DNA from: Pleomorphomonas carboxyditropha
GTDB lineage: Bacteria; Pseudomonadota; Alphaproteobacteria; Rhizobiales; Pleomorphomonadaceae
NCBI RefSeq assembly: GCF_002770725.1
Contig: NZ_NQVN01000007.1
Span: forward strand, 142,813 to 206,812
DNA length: 64,000 nt
Reading direction: 5' to 3'
Shown: positions 30,353 to 42,743 of the stretch, in pieces
Layout of the letters: every line of letters starts with the position of its first letter
Position numbering within the stretch: the stretch's first letter is position 1
Made by a program: the position numbers and the translations under genes
Notes under the pieces: model-generated
Databases searched by the model: none
What the model was told of the DNA's origin: nothing
What the model saw: only the letters and a program-made list of their open reading frames with translations

Positions 30353-31497
30353 TGGCGGAGACCCCGGCCGGCGCGGTCGCCCTCTGGTTCGACGGCGAAG
30401 TCGCCGCCGGCCGCCTGACGGGCGACGCCGCCCAGCGGCAGGCGGCCCTGGCTTTCGACCGGTTGCTCAAACGGCTCGCCGCCCCGCCTCCGCGGCGGCG
30501 TCTTCTCGGCCTCATTCCGGTGGGGCCGACTCCGGCGGCGCGTGGCCTCTACCTCTGGGGCGGCGTCGGGCGCGGCAAGACGCTGCTGATGGACCGCTTC
30601 CATGCGGCGGCGCCGGTCGACAGGAAGCGGCGGCAGCATTTCCACGCCTTCATGGCCGACATGCACGACGCCATCGCCGCCGCGCGGCGGGCCATGGCGG
30701 CCGGCGATCCGCGCGACCCCGTGGAGATCGTGGCGCGGACGCTCGCCGACGACGTGCGGCTCCTCTGCTTCGATGAGTTTTCGGTCACCGACATCGCCGA
30801 CGCCATGTTGCTCGGCCGTCTGTTCGGCCGCCTCTTCGACCTCGGCCTGACGCTCGTCGCCACCTCCAACGTCGCCCCCGATCGTCTCTACTGGAACGGC
30901 CTCAACAGGGCGAGCTTCCTGCCCTTCGTCGGCCTCCTGAAGGAACGCTGCGAGATCGTGCATCTCAGGGGCGGCGCCGACCATCGGCTCGAAGGGCTTT
31001 CGGCGGCCGACGTTTATCTCTCGCCGCTCGGTCCGGCCACCGACGCCGCCGCCGACCGCCTGTGGTCTAGCCTTTCCGCCGGTGGCGAGGAGGCTTGCGA
31101 TCTTCGCGTCAAGGGGCGGCTCGTCCACGTGGCGCGGGCCGCCGGCCGGCGCGCCCGCTTTACCTTCGAAGAGCTTTGCGACCAGCCGCTCGGCGCCGCC
31201 GACTATCGGGCGATCGCCCGCCGCTTCGACCTGCTGATGGTCACCGGCGTGCCGCGTCTTGCCGCCGGCGAGCGCAACCGGGCGAAACGCTTCATCACCC
31301 TGGTCGACGTGCTCTACGACGCCGGCCGGGGACTGCTGCTGACGGCCGACGGCGAGCCGGCCGACCTCTATCGCGCCGCCGAGGGCAACGAGGCCTTCGA
31401 GTTCGCGCGGACGGCGTCGCGGCTCGTCGAGATGCGCACCGAGGCGTGGCTGCACCGGACCGCCGACGGGTCGCGCCAGCAACCGCCGGCCGCATGA
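30352..31497 (+). CDS. zapE: ZapE / AFG1-family ATPase
   Basis: 381 residues. Walker A GGVGRGKTLLM lies near residue 66, HAFMADMHD follows, and Walker B is LLCFDEFSVTDIADA, all typical of AFG1/ZapE. ZapE is a Z-ring-associated ATPase in Gram-negative bacteria, and the mitochondrial homologue handles misfolded respiratory subunits. The start overlaps the Omp19-like stop (TGATG). In this group it is often found close to mdh, as here. Confidence 0.92.
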   Translation: MAETPAGAVALWFDGEVAAGRLTGDAAQRQAALAFDRLLKRLAAPPPRRRLLGLIPVGPTPAARGLYLWGGVGRGKTLLMDRFHAAAPVDRKRRQHFHAFMADMHDAIAAARRAMAAGDPRDPVEIVARTLADDVRLLCFDEFSVTDIADAMLLGRLFGRLFDLGLTLVATSNVAPDRLYWNGLNRASFLPFVGLLKERCEIVHLRGGADHRLEGLSAADVYLSPLGPATDAAADRLWSSLSAGGEEACDLRVKGRLVHVARAAGRRARFTFEELCDQPLGAADYRAIARRFDLLMVTGVPRLAAGERNRAKRFITLVDVLYDAGRGLLLTADGEPADLYRAAEGNEAFEFARTASRLVEMRTEAWLHRTADGSRQQPPAA

Positions 31498-31639
31498 CGC
31501 GAACGTCACCTACCGCGTGAAGAAGAAGTCCGGCAAAGCGGTATCATCTTCGTGAAAAGTTGACTTTCCCCGATAGTCTCGCTTGCACGCGAGTCGCGAT
31601 CATTGTAATTCCATGCCGATCGATTTCGATCTAACTAAC

Positions 31640-31651
31640 CTTTACGTAAAG
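31640..31651. promoter_or_regulatory. 12-bp perfect palindrome before mdh
   Basis: CTTTACGTAAAG, a perfect palindrome, ends 16 bp before the mdh start codon, just ahead of the GGGAAAGG ribosome site. It sits in an AT-rich pocket and could be an operator. The binding protein is not known to me. Confidence 0.4.
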
Positions 31652-31664
31652 GGAAAGGTAATAA

Positions 31665-32630
<966 letters not shown>

Positions 32631-32644
32631 TCGTCTGAAAACAT

Positions 32645-32677
32645 GGGCCGGGCCGCCAGACGGCGACCCGGCCTTTT
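32645..32677 (+). terminator. Intrinsic terminator between mdh and sucC
   Basis: GGCCGGG (32646-32652) pairs with CCCGGCC (32667-32673), with an inner CGCC/GGCG stem, followed by TTTTCGT. It implies that mdh can be transcribed apart from the suc genes, or that read-through is regulated. Confidence 0.85.
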
Positions 32678-32748
32678 CGTCTCTGGCGAATCCATCCGCA
32701 TTTTCACTCAGTCCGCCTCTCTTCCCCACCCAAGCCAAGGACTTCCGG

Positions 32749-33945
<1,197 letters not shown>

Positions 33946-33949
33946 CGCG

Positions 33950-34864
33950 ATGTCCATCCTCGTCAACAAGGACACCAAGGTCATCGTCCAGGGCCTGACC
34001 GGCAAGACCGGCACCTTCCACACCGAGCAGGCGCTCGGTTACTGCGGCACGCAGATGGTTGCCGGCGTCACGCCCGGCAAGGGCGGCTCCACCTGGGAAG
34101 GCACGCTGCCCGACGGCACCAAGGCGACATTGCCGGTGTTCGACACCGTCGCCGAAGCGCGGGACAGGACCGGCGCCAACGCCTCCGTCGTCTATGTGCC
34201 GCCCAAGGCGGCCGGAGCCTCGATCATCGAGGCGATCGACGCCGAGATGCCGCTGATCGTCACCATCACCGAAGGCATTCCCGTGCTCGACATGGTGAAG
34301 GTGAAGGCCCGGCTCGATCGCTCGGCGTCGCGCCTGCTCGGCCCCAACTGCCCCGGTGTGCTGACGCCCGGCGAATGCAAGATCGGCATCATGCCCGGCT
34401 CCATCTTCCGGCGGGGTTCGGTCGGCATCGTGTCGCGATCGGGAACCCTGACCTACGAAGCGGTGTTCCAGACGACGAACGAAGGTCTCGGCCAGACGAC
34501 GGCCGTCGGCATCGGTGGCGATCCCGTGAAGGGCACCGAGTTCATCGACGTGCTGGAGCTGTTCCTCGCCGATCCCGAGACGACGTCGATCGTCATGATC
34601 GGCGAGATCGGCGGCTCGGCCGAGGAGGCGGCGGCTCAGTTCCTCAAGGATGAAGCCAAGCGCGGTCGCGTGAAGCCGGTGGTCGGCTTCATTGCCGGTC
34701 GCACGGCGCCGCCCGGCCGCACCATGGGCCACGCCGGTGCGGTGATTTCCGGCGGCAAGGGAGGGGCCGAGGACAAGATCGCCGCCATGGAGGCGGCCGG
34801 TATTGTCGTATCGCCGTCGCCGGCGCAGCTCGGTCGTACGCTGGCCGAGCGCCTGAAGGGCTGA
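33950..34864 (+). CDS. sucD: Succinyl-CoA synthetase alpha subunit
   Basis: 304 residues, slightly longer than the usual 290. It has the CoA-binding [15 protein letters not shown], the GPNCPG motif and the phosphorylated active-site histidine in [12 protein letters not shown] near residue 262. It follows sucC by 4 bp. The repeat element copy B begins 12 bp after its stop. Confidence 0.97.
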   Translation: MSILVNKDTKVIVQGLTGKTGTFHTEQALGYCGTQMVAGVTPGKGGSTWEGTLPDGTKATLPVFDTVAEARDRTGANASVVYVPPKAAGASIIEAIDAEMPLIVTITEGIPVLDMVKVKARLDRSASRLLGPNCPGVLTPGECKIGIMPGSIFRRGSVGIVSRSGTLTYEAVFQTTNEGLGQTTAVGIGGDPVKGTEFIDVLELFLADPETTSIVMIGEIGGSAEEAAAQFLKDEAKRGRVKPVVGFIAGRTAPPGRTMGHAGAVISGGKGGAEDKIAAMEAAGIVVSPSPAQLGRTLAERLKG

Positions 34865-34876
34865 ACCTGAAGGGCT

Positions 34877-35002
34877 GAAGCCGCCTTGGGCGGCTTCCGG
34901 CGCCAAGCGGCGCCGCGCGCAGCGGGTCTTTCGGGGCTTCGTCCCGAAAGACGGAAAGCGGAGCGAAAAGCCAAGGGCCGGAGGCCCGCCGGCGACTGAG
35001 GC
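34877..35002. repeat. Multi-hairpin intergenic repeat, copy B
   Basis: It shares the head, core, linker and tail blocks with copy A (327-445). It folds as a series of stems: GAAGCCGCC/GGCGGCTTC, GGCGCC/GGCGCC, a perfect 10-bp GTCTTTCGGG/CCCGAAAGAC, and GGGCC/GGCCC. The two last stems differ in sequence from those of copy A, but both copies keep the stems paired. It fills the sucD-sucA gap and ends 76 bp before sucA, where it could affect read-through. Confidence 0.8.
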
Positions 35003-35077
35003 AGAAAAAACACCCACGGCGAAGCGATCCTGCTGTCGCCGGAACGCGAGGACGGAGCGGACGGCTCCGAAACGCAC

Positions 35078-38038
35078 ATGGCACGGCAGAACGATAACGA
35101 CGCTTTCGCCGGAACCTCGTTCCTCTACGGCGGCAACGCCGCCTACATCGAGGCGCTCGAGGCCAGCTACCTTGCCGATCCCAATTCGGTCGACCCCGAA
35201 TGGCGGGAATTCTTCGACGCGCTTTCCGAGCCGGCGGCGGCGAAGGGCCCGAGCTGGACGCGGCCCGACTGGCCCCCCAAGATCAACGGCGAGCTGGTGT
35301 CCGCTCTCGACGGCAACTGGCCGGAGGCCGGCAGAATCCTTGAGAAGAAGATCGAGGCGAAGGCGCAGCCGGCCGGCATCAGCGCCGACGAGCTCAGGCA
35401 GGCGACGCTCGATTCGGTGCGCGCCATCATGATGATCCGCGCCTACCGCATGCGCGGCCATCTGCACGCCGACCTCGATCCGATCGGCGTCGCCAGGAAG
35501 CTCGACCACGAGGAGCTGCATCCGGCGAGCTACGGCTTCACCGAGGCCGACATGGACCGGCCGATCTTCATCGACCACGTGCTCGGCCTCGAATACGCCA
35601 ACGTGCGCCAGATGATCGACATCTTGAGGCGTACCTACTGCGGCACCATCGGCTACGAATTCATGCATATCTCCTCGCCCGAGGAGAAGGCCTGGATCCA
35701 GGAGCGCATCGAAGGGCCGGACAAGCAGATCGAATTCACCGAGAAGGGCAAGAAGGCCATTCTCAACAAGCTGGTGGAAGCCGAGGGCTTCGAGAAGTTC
35801 CTCGACGTCAAGTACACCGGCACCAAGCGCTTCGGCCTCGACGGCGGCGAGAGCCTCATCCCGGCGCTGGAGCAGATCATCAAGCGGGGCGGCAATCTCG
35901 GCGTCAAGGAAATCGTGCTCGGCATGCCGCATCGCGGCCGCCTCAACGTGCTGACGCAGGTGATGGCCAAGCCGCACCGGGCGCTGTTCCACGAATTCAA
36001 GGGCGGCTCCTACGCCCCCGACGACGTCGAGGGCTCGGGCGACGTCAAGTATCACCTCGGCGCTTCCTCGGACCGCGAGTTCGACGGCAACAAGGTGCAC
36101 CTCAGCCTGACGCCCAACCCGTCGCATCTCGAGATCGTCAATCCGGTGGTGCTCGGCAAGGTGCGCGCCAAGCAGGATGTGTCCGCCACCGTCTGGGAAG
36201 ACGACATCATTCCGCTGCGCGAGCGCGTCAAGGTGCTGCCGCTGCTGCTGCACGGCGATGCGGCCTTTGCCGGCCAGGGCGTCGTCGCCGAGTGCTTCGG
36301 CCTCAGCCAGTTGCGCGGCCATCGCGTCGGCGGCTCGATCCACTTCATCGTCAACAATCAGATCGGTTTCACCACCAACCCGCACTTCTCGCGCTCGTCG
36401 CCCTATCCGTCCGACGTCGCCAAGATGGTCGAGGCGCCGATCCTGCACGTCAACGGCGACGACCCCGAAGCGGTGGTCTATGCCGCCAAGGTGGCCATCG
36501 ATTACCGGCAGAAGTTCCACAAGCCGGTGGTGATCGACATGATCTGCTACCGCCGGTTCGGCCACAACGAAGGCGACGAGCCTGGCTTCACCCAGCCGCT
36601 GATGTATTCCAAGATCCGCAGCCATGCGACGACGCTGCAGATCTACGCCAAGAAGCTGATCGACGAGGGCGTCGTCTCCCAGGACGAAGTGATCGGCATG
36701 CAGGCCGCCTTCCGCCAGAAGCTCGATCAGGAATACGAGGCGGGCCAGGCCTACAAGCCCAACAAGGCCGACTGGCTGGACGGCGCCTGGGCCGGCCTCA
36801 AGGTGGCCGACAGCTTCGACGAACAGCGGCGCGGCCAGTCCGGCGTCAACATCGAGACGCTCAAGGAAATCGGCCTCAAGATCAACACGGTGCCGCCGAC
36901 CTTCAACGTCCACCGCACCATCCAGCGCTTCCTCGACGCCCGCAAGAAGGCGATCGAGACCGGCGAGGGCGTCGACTGGGCGCTCGGCGAGGCGCTGGCT
37001 TTCGGCTCGCTGGCGCTCGGCGGCCACAAGATCCGCCTCTCGGGCCAGGACTGCGAGCGCGGCACCTTCAGCCAGCGCCACAGCGTGCTCTATGACCAGG
37101 AGACGGAGGCGCGCTACATCCCGCTCGCCAACCTGTCCCCCGAGCAGGCGCCCTTCGAGGTCATCAATTCGATGCTGTCGGAAGAGGCGGTGCTCGGCTT
37201 CGAATACGGCTATTCGCTGGCCCGGCCCAACGCGCTCACCCTCTGGGAAGCGCAGTTCGGCGACTTCGCCAACGGCGCGCAGGTGGTGTTCGACCAGTTC
37301 ATCTCCGGCGGCGAACGCAAGTGGCTGAGGATGTCGGGCCTCGTCTGCCTGCTGCCGCATGGCTACGAGGGCCAGGGGCCGGAGCATTCGTCCGCCCGCC
37401 TCGAGCGCTGGCTGCAGCTCTGCGCCGAGGACAACATGCAGGTCGCCAACTGCACGACGCCGGCCAACTACTTCCACATCCTCAGGCGCCAGTTGACGCG
37501 CGACTTCCGCAAGCCGCTGATCCTGATGACGCCGAAGTCGCTGCTCCGCCACAAGCGGGCGGTGTCGAAGCTTGCCGATTTCGGGGCGGAGACCTCGTTC
37601 CACCGCCTGCTCTGGGACCATGCCGAGTCCGCGCCGGGGACGGTGACGGTGCGCCTCAAGCCCGACGCGGAAATCCGCCGGGTGGTGATGTGCTCCGGCA
37701 AGGTCTACTACGACCTTCTCGACGAGCGCGAGAAGCGCGGCGTCGACGACATCTATCTCCTGCGCGTCGAGCAGCTCTATCCCTTCCCGGCCAAGGCGCT
37801 GGTCAACGAGCTTTCCCGCTTCCCCAACGCCGAGCACGTCTGGTGCCAGGAAGAGCCCAAGAACATGGGCGCCTGGACCTTCATCGACCCCTATCTCGAA
37901 TGGGTCCTGAAGCAGATCGGCGCCAAGGTCCCGCGCGCCCGCTATGCCGGCCGGGCGCCGGCCGCAGCCACCGCCACCGGCCTGATGTCCAAGCATCTCG
38001 CCCAGCTCGCCGCCTTCCTCGACGAGGCGCTCGGCTGA
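35078..38038 (+). CDS. sucA: 2-oxoglutarate dehydrogenase E1 component
   Basis: 986 residues. The N-terminus has [17 protein letters not shown]; the thiamin-binding region has [11 protein letters not shown] (about 288) and [12 protein letters not shown] with [24 protein letters not shown] and [13 protein letters not shown] are further family blocks. It decarboxylates 2-oxoglutarate and passes the succinyl group to SucB. It lies after repeat copy B, with the sucB gene 61 bp downstream. Confidence 0.97.
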   Translation: MARQNDNDAFAGTSFLYGGNAAYIEALEASYLADPNSVDPEWREFFDALSEPAAAKGPSWTRPDWPPKINGELVSALDGNWPEAGRILEKKIEAKAQPAGISADELRQATLDSVRAIMMIRAYRMRGHLHADLDPIGVARKLDHEELHPASYGFTEADMDRPIFIDHVLGLEYANVRQMIDILRRTYCGTIGYEFMHISSPEEKAWIQERIEGPDKQIEFTEKGKKAILNKLVEAEGFEKFLDVKYTGTKRFGLDGGESLIPALEQIIKRGGNLGVKEIVLGMPHRGRLNVLTQVMAKPHRALFHEFKGGSYAPDDVEGSGDVKYHLGASSDREFDGNKVHLSLTPNPSHLEIVNPVVLGKVRAKQDVSATVWEDDIIPLRERVKVLPLLLHGDAAFAGQGVVAECFGLSQLRGHRVGGSIHFIVNNQIGFTTNPHFSRSSPYPSDVAKMVEAPILHVNGDDPEAVVYAAKVAIDYRQKFHKPVVIDMICYRRFGHNEGDEPGFTQPLMYSKIRSHATTLQIYAKKLIDEGVVSQDEVIGMQAAFRQKLDQEYEAGQAYKPNKADWLDGAWAGLKVADSFDEQRRGQSGVNIETLKEIGLKINTVPPTFNVHRTIQRFLDARKKAIETGEGVDWALGEALAFGSLALGGHKIRLSGQDCERGTFSQRHSVLYDQETEARYIPLANLSPEQAPFEVINSMLSEEAVLGFEYGYSLARPNALTLWEAQFGDFANGAQVVFDQFISGGERKWLRMSGLVCLLPHGYEGQGPEHSSARLERWLQLCAEDNMQVANCTTPANYFHILRRQLTRDFRKPLILMTPKSLLRHKRAVSKLADFGAETSFHRLLWDHAESAPGTVTVRLKPDAEIRRVVMCSGKVYYDLLDEREKRGVDDIYLLRVEQLYPFPAKALVNELSRFPNAEHVWCQEEPKNMGAWTFIDPYLEWVLKQIGAKVPRARYAGRAPAAATATGLMSKHLAQLAAFLDEALG

Positions 38039-38047
38039 CCGGCCTTC

Positions 38048-38069
38048 GAGGCGGCCGCCCGGCCGCCTC
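38048..38069. promoter_or_regulatory. Hairpin between sucA and sucB
   Basis: A perfect 10-bp stem (GAGGCGGCCG with CGGCCGCCTC) with a 2-nt loop directly after the sucA stop, followed by CATTCCTTTCG. It may tune the sucA/sucB ratio by partial termination or RNA end protection. Weak T-run, so not called a terminator. Confidence 0.4.
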
Positions 38070-38099
38070 CATTCCTTTCGCACCTGGAGAGAAGCTCAA

Positions 38100-39347
38100 A
38101 TGGGCAACGAGATCCGCGTCCCGACGCTCGGCGAATCGGTCACAGAGGCGACCATCGGCCGCTGGTTCAAGAAAATCGGCGAGGCCGTCAAGGTCGACGA
38201 GCCGCTGGTCGAGCTCGAGACCGACAAGGTCACCATCGAGGTGCCGGCGCCGGCCGACGGTACGCTTTCGGAAATTCTGGTCGAGGCCGGCGAGACCGTC
38301 GGCGTCGGCGCCCTCCTGGGTTCGCTTGGCGCCGCATCCGAGGCTGCCCCGTCGCCCAAGGCCGTCGCAACCGACAAGTCGCCCAAGGAGACCGAGCCGG
38401 CCAGGCCCGCGGAACCCGTCGCCCCGGCCAAGGCGGCCGAGCCCGCCAAACCGGCTGCGCCGGTGCCGCCGTCGCCCGCCGCCGCCCGCGTCATGGCGGA
38501 GACCGGCGCCAGCGTGGAAAGCGGTTCGGGCAAGCGCGGCCAGGTGCTGAAGGAAGACGTGCTGGCGGCCGTCGCCGCCGTTCGATCCGCCGCCCCGGCG
38601 CCCGCCGCGCCGCCGGCGCCCCGCGCCCCGGTTGCCGCCGACGACGCCGGGCGCGAGGAGCGGGTCCGCATGACCAAGCTTCGCCAGACCATCGCCCGCC
38701 GTCTCAAGGAAGCGCAGAACGCCGCCGCCATGCTCACCACCTTCAATGAGGTGGACATGACCGGCGTGATGGCCCTGAGGGCGTCCTACAAGGAGCTGTT
38801 CGAGAAGAAGCACGGCGTCAAGCTCGGCTTCATGGGCTTCTTCGTGAAGGCGGTGGTGCAGGCGCTCAAGGAGATCCCGGCCGTCAATGCCGAGATCGAC
38901 GGCGAGGACCTCATCTACAAGAACTACTACCACGTCGGCGTCGCCGTCGGCACGGACAAGGGCCTCGTCGTGCCGGTGGTGCGCGACGCCGACCAGCTCT
39001 CCATCGCCGGCATCGAGAAAAAGATCGGCGAATACGGCAAGCGCGCCCGCGACGGCCTGCTGCGCATCGAGGAGATGCAGGGCGGCACGTTCACCATTTC
39101 CAACGGCGGCGTCTACGGCTCGCTGATGTCGACGCCGATCCTCAATGCGCCGCAGTCGGGCATCCTCGGCATGCACAAGATCCAGGAGCGGCCGATGGTG
39201 GTCGGCGGCAAGATCGAGATCCGGCCGATGATGTATCTGGCGCTCAGCTACGACCATCGCGTCATCGACGGCAAGGAGGCGGTGACCTTCCTGGTCCGCG
39301 TCAAGGAGAATCTCGAGGAGCCGCAGCGGCTCGTTCTCGATCTCTAG
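38100..39347 (+). CDS. sucB: Dihydrolipoyl succinyltransferase (2-oxoglutarate dehydrogenase E2)
   Basis: 415 residues. N-terminal lipoyl domain with the lipoylated lysine in [14 protein letters not shown] (about residue 44), a Pro/Ala linker, an E3-binding domain (about 120-160, [12 protein letters not shown]), and the acyltransferase domain with catalytic histidine in [13 protein letters not shown]. Its TAG stop lies inside the first arm of the palindrome that follows. Confidence 0.97.
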   Translation: MGNEIRVPTLGESVTEATIGRWFKKIGEAVKVDEPLVELETDKVTIEVPAPADGTLSEILVEAGETVGVGALLGSLGAASEAAPSPKAVATDKSPKETEPARPAEPVAPAKAAEPAKPAAPVPPSPAAARVMAETGASVESGSGKRGQVLKEDVLAAVAAVRSAAPAPAAPPAPRAPVAADDAGREERVRMTKLRQTIARRLKEAQNAAAMLTTFNEVDMTGVMALRASYKELFEKKHGVKLGFMGFFVKAVVQALKEIPAVNAEIDGEDLIYKNYYHVGVAVGTDKGLVVPVVRDADQLSIAGIEKKIGEYGKRARDGLLRIEEMQGGTFTISNGGVYGSLMSTPILNAPQSGILGMHKIQERPMVVGGKIEIRPMMYLALSYDHRVIDGKEAVTFLVRVKENLEEPQRLVLDL

Positions 39348-39386
39348 AGCATTTCCGGCGAAAACAGGTTCGCCGGAAATGCTCTA
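39345..39386. repeat. RIME-like palindrome, copy 1 (at the sucB stop)
   Basis: A perfect 18-bp inverted repeat (39345-39362 with 39369-39386, TAGAGCATTTCCGGCGAA) with a 6-nt loop. Its first three bases are the sucB stop codon. It is one of three related palindromes around the next gene and may also act as an RNA 3' end. Confidence 0.8.
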
Positions 39387-39399
39387 TCTCTTTGATTAG

Positions 39400-39450
39400 G
39401 CGCAATTTCGGACGCAAAACCGGTTCCCACTTTTGCTGAAATTGCTCTAG
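39400..39450. repeat. RIME-like palindrome, copy 2
   Basis: GCAATTTC (39402-39409) pairs with GAAATTGC (39438-39445), and CAAAA pairs with TTTTG inside it, around a CCGGTTCCCAC loop; the element ends GCTCTAG. It has the same layout as the copy at 40240-40293, with different but still complementary stem bases. Confidence 0.8.
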
Positions 39451-39574
39451 CTCTTGTCGGCTGCGGCGTTTCGGCCATCCTCCCTCCCAAGCGGCGGGAG
39501 GCGGCCTGCCGATCGGCCCTGTCGCGGCTCCCTCCCGCTGAAGGGCGTGGCCGCGACGATCGAAAGGAAGCCGG

Positions 39575-40207
39575 ATGTCTCCTTATCTCGCCGAGCTCGC
39601 CAGCGTCATGGCGGTTTTCTCCTTCGCCATCGTGGCGCCCGGGGCGGACACCGCCATGGTGATGCGGCAGAGCCTCGTGCATGGCCGGCGCGCCGGCATT
39701 CTCACCGCCTTCGGCGTCGGCACGTCGCTGCTGTTTCACCTCACCTATACGATCCTCGGCCTGGGGCTGATCGTTTCGCAGTCGCTGCTGCTGTTCTCGG
39801 TGATCAAGTGGGCGGGTGCCGCCTATCTGACCTACATGGGCATAATGGCGCTGCGGGCGCCGGCGCCGGTGCTGCCCGAGGCCGATGCCGGCGTGGCGAC
39901 ACCGATGGGCGACGGCCGGGCCTTCGGTCTCGGCTTTGTGACCAATGCCCTCAATCCCAAACCGATATTGTTCTTCCTGTCCCTGTTCTCGGCGCTGGTC
40001 AGCCACCAGACGCCTGCCTTGGTGAAGGGCGCCTACGGGCTGGTGATGGCATCCTGCCTCATCCTTTGGTTCTCGGCGGTGTCCTGCTTTTTGACCATGC
40101 CCAGGGTGAGGCACGCCTTTTCGCGGGCCGGCGTGTGGATCAGCCGCGTCACCGGCGCGGTGTTCATCGCCTTCGGCGTCCGCTTGGCCCTGTCGCGGGC
40201 CGAGTAA
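39575..40207 (+). CDS. LysE/RhtB family exporter
   Basis: 210 residues with about six hydrophobic segments. The N-terminal VMAVFSFAIVAPGADTAMVM and the FGLGFVTNALNPKPILFFLS block are typical of LysE/RhtB amino-acid exporters. The substrate is not predictable. AAAGGAAG precedes the ATG. The gene interrupts the sucB-lpd pair and is flanked by RIME-like palindromes, with its own terminator after it. Confidence 0.9.
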   Translation: MSPYLAELASVMAVFSFAIVAPGADTAMVMRQSLVHGRRAGILTAFGVGTSLLFHLTYTILGLGLIVSQSLLLFSVIKWAGAAYLTYMGIMALRAPAPVLPEADAGVATPMGDGRAFGLGFVTNALNPKPILFFLSLFSALVSHQTPALVKGAYGLVMASCLILWFSAVSCFLTMPRVRHAFSRAGVWISRVTGAVFIAFGVRLALSRAE

Positions 40208-40210
40208 ACT

Positions 40211-40236
40211 GGAGCGCTTCCCCGCTCCGTCTTTTT
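40211..40236 (+). terminator. Intrinsic terminator after the LysE-type gene
   Basis: GGAGCG pairs with CGCTCC around CTTCCC, followed by GTCTTTTT; it begins 4 bp after the stop codon. Confidence 0.85.
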
Positions 40237-40239
40237 GAA

Positions 40240-40293
40240 TTGACGCATTTTCTTCACGCGAACAGGTATCCACTTCGCCCGAAAATGCTCTAG
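40240..40293. repeat. RIME-like palindrome, copy 3
   Basis: GCATTTTC (40245-40252) pairs with GAAAATGC (40281-40288), with an inner GCGAA/TTCGC stem and a CAGGTATCCAC loop; it ends GCTCTAG like copy 2. Confidence 0.8.
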
Positions 40294-40339
40294 CCGCGCC
40301 ATCGAACACAAGCCGCCGCAGCCTCAGAGGAGTGCTTCC

Positions 40340-41728
40340 ATGTCCTTCGATCTCGTTGTCATCGGTACCGGTCCCGGCGGCTATGTGGCAGCCATCCGCG
40401 CCGCCCAGCTCGGCATGAACGTCGCCGTCGTCGAGAAGCGGGCGAGCCACGGCGGCACCTGCCTCAACGTCGGCTGCATCCCTTCCAAGGCGCTGTTGCA
40501 CGCTTCCGAGATGTTCCACGAGGCCGGCCATGTCTTCGCCAAGCTCGGCGTCAAGGTCGGCGCGCCCGAGCTCGACCTTCCGGCGATGATGGCCCACAAG
40601 GACACTACCATCCGCGGCAACGTCCAGGGCATCGATTTCCTGTTCAAGAAGAACAAGATCACCGTCCATCGCGGGACCGGCCGCATCCTCGCCGCCGGCA
40701 AGGTGGAGGTCACCGCCGAGAGCGGCGACAAGACGGTCGTCGAGGCGCGGAACATCCTGATTGCCACCGGCTCGGACGTGGCCGGCCTGCCCGGCATCGT
40801 CATCGACGAGAAAAGCGTGGTGTCCTCGACCGGCGCGCTGTCGCTCGAAAAGGTGCCCGAGCATCTGGTGGTGATCGGCGCCGGGGTCATCGGCCTCGAG
40901 CTCGGCTCGGTCTGGCAGCGGCTCGGCGCGCGCGTGACGGTGATCGAGTATCTCGACCGCATCCTGCCCGGGCTCGACGGCGAGGTGGCCAAGGCCTTCC
41001 AGAAGCTGCTCGAGCGGCAGGGCTTCACCTTCAAGCTCGGCCGCAAGGTGACCGGCGTCGAGGCCGGCACGGTGAGCTTCGAACCGGCGGCCGGCGGCGA
41101 GGCCGAAACGCTCGCGGCCGATGTAGTGCTGGTGGCGGTCGGCCGCAAGCCCTACACGCAGGGTCTGGGCCTTGCCGAGGTCGGCGTGAAGCTCGACGGC
41201 AAGGGCCGCGTCGAGATCGATGATCATTACGCGACGAGCGTGCCGGGCATCTACGCCATCGGCGACGTGGTCGCCGGGCCGATGCTGGCCCATAAGGCCG
41301 AGGACGAGGGCATCGCGGTGGCCGAACTCTTGGCCGGCAAGGCCGGTCACGTCAATTACGACGTCATTCCCGCCGTGGTCTATACGTCCCCGGAGGTCGC
41401 CGCCGTCGGCCGCACCGAGGAGGATCTCAAGGCGGCCGGCATCCCCTACAAGGTCGGCAAGTTCAGCTTTATCGCCAACGGCCGCGCCAAGTCGATCCTG
41501 AAGACCGACGGCTTCGTCAAGGTGCTGGCGCACGCCGACACCGACCGGGTGCTCGGCGTTCATATCCTCGGGCCGGGCGCCGGCGAGGCGATCGCCGAAG
41601 CGGCGGTGCTGATGGAGTTCTCCGGCTCGGCCGAGGATCTGGCGCGGACCTGCCACGCCCATCCGACGCTGTCGGAGGCGCTGAAGGAGGCGGCGCTCGC
41701 CGTCGACAAGCGGGCGATCCACGCTTGA
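40340..41728 (+). CDS. lpd: Dihydrolipoamide dehydrogenase (E3)
   Basis: 462 residues. FAD-binding [19 protein letters not shown] at the N-terminus, the redox disulfide in [16 protein letters not shown] (about residue 37), the NAD-binding [15 protein letters not shown], and the C-terminal catalytic histidine in [10 protein letters not shown]. It reoxidises dihydrolipoate of SucB. AGAGGAG precedes the ATG. It converges with the EamA gene, with 4 bp between stops. Confidence 0.97.
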   Translation: MSFDLVVIGTGPGGYVAAIRAAQLGMNVAVVEKRASHGGTCLNVGCIPSKALLHASEMFHEAGHVFAKLGVKVGAPELDLPAMMAHKDTTIRGNVQGIDFLFKKNKITVHRGTGRILAAGKVEVTAESGDKTVVEARNILIATGSDVAGLPGIVIDEKSVVSSTGALSLEKVPEHLVVIGAGVIGLELGSVWQRLGARVTVIEYLDRILPGLDGEVAKAFQKLLERQGFTFKLGRKVTGVEAGTVSFEPAAGGEAETLAADVVLVAVGRKPYTQGLGLAEVGVKLDGKGRVEIDDHYATSVPGIYAIGDVVAGPMLAHKAEDEGIAVAELLAGKAGHVNYDVIPAVVYTSPEVAAVGRTEEDLKAAGIPYKVGKFSFIANGRAKSILKTDGFVKVLAHADTDRVLGVHILGPGAGEAIAEAAVLMEFSGSAEDLARTCHAHPTLSEALKEAALAVDKRAIHA

Positions 41729-41732
41729 AGGA

Positions 41733-42728
41733 TCAGCGGCGCCGGTCGACGATCGTGAACAGGCCGACGCCGCCGACCACCAGCGCCGTGCCGAGGAGGT
41801 CGACGCCGCGGACCGGTTCGTCGAGGATCAGAACCGCCAGGAACAGCGTCACCACCGGCGACAACGTGCCGATGGTGGAATTGGCGGCCGCCGAAATGCG
41901 CGACAGCGCCGCGCTCATCAGGAAGCTCGGCAGCACCGTGGCGCCGATCGCCAGTGTCGCGGCGAGCGCGAAGGCGCGGCCGGACACGACGAGCGCCGAC
42001 AGCGGATGCGTCACCAGGAATAGCGCCAGCACCACCACGGCCGCGCCGGTCATGGCGACGGAGGTGAAGAGCGGCGCCCCCAGCGTCGCGATGCTGCCGG
42101 TGGCGAGCAACTGGTAGAGCGCGAAGGTAACGGCGGCGGCCAGCACCCAGAGGGCGCCGACCACGATGTCGCCGCCGCCCGATTCGAAATCGGCGAGGAA
42201 AATGACGGCGAGGCCGATATAGGCGACGCCGAAGGCGGCGAGCGGCTTCCACCGCAGCGGCATGCGGAACAGCGCCGCGCCGAGCAGCAGCACGAATAGC
42301 GGATAGGTGAACAGGATCAGCCGCTCGAATTGCGGCGTCAGCGTCTCCAGGCCCTTGAAGTCGGCATAGGACGAGAACCAGTAGCCGATCACCCCGATCA
42401 GCAATGCCTTGGTATAGGCCGGCATCGGCACCAGCCGATGGCGCTCCCGGGCGTAGGCGGCAAAGCCGACGGCGACATAGATCGGCACCGAAAGCCCCAT
42501 CCGCAGCGCCAGCAGCGTCAGCGTGTCGACGCCCTCGGCAAAGGCGAGCTTGATCAGGATGCCTTTGGCGGCGAACAGCACGGCGCCGAGGGCGGCAAAA
42601 CCGTAGCCGAGCCAGGGCGAGCCGGCGGAAGGTGAGGAAGGGTTCAAGGAACGACGACCCGGGCGGATTGAAGATGCGGCAAGCCATAAGCCACCGGGCG
42701 GCGGCTGGAAAGCCGAGTAGCCGGCCAA
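41733..42728 (-). CDS. EamA/DMT-family permease
   Basis: 331 residues as an open frame from TTG at 42728, but the start is doubtful. There is no in-frame ATG; a TTG at 42647 gives a more usual short N-terminus before the first helix (WLGYGFAALGAVLFAAKG) and about 304 residues. Ten hydrophobic segments in two EamA repeats are visible, the second ending VVGGVGLFTIVDRRR. A drug/metabolite exporter with unknown substrate. It follows xerC on the same strand. Confidence 0.85.
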   Translation of the reverse strand: MAGYSAFQPPPGGLWLAASSIRPGRRSLNPSSPSAGSPWLGYGFAALGAVLFAAKGILIKLAFAEGVDTLTLLALRMGLSVPIYVAVGFAAYARERHRLVPMPAYTKALLIGVIGYWFSSYADFKGLETLTPQFERLILFTYPLFVLLLGAALFRMPLRWKPLAAFGVAYIGLAVIFLADFESGGGDIVVGALWVLAAAVTFALYQLLATGSIATLGAPLFTSVAMTGAAVVVLALFLVTHPLSALVVSGRAFALAATLAIGATVLPSFLMSAALSRISAAANSTIGTLSPVVTLFLAVLILDEPVRGVDLLGTALVVGGVGLFTIVDRRR

Positions 42729-42743
42729 ACCGTTCGGTTGGCC

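Noticed and set aside
31560..31588. A sigma-70 type promoter (TTGACT) upstream of mdh
   Set aside because: No acceptable -10 hexamer lies at the right distance; I could not support a promoter call.
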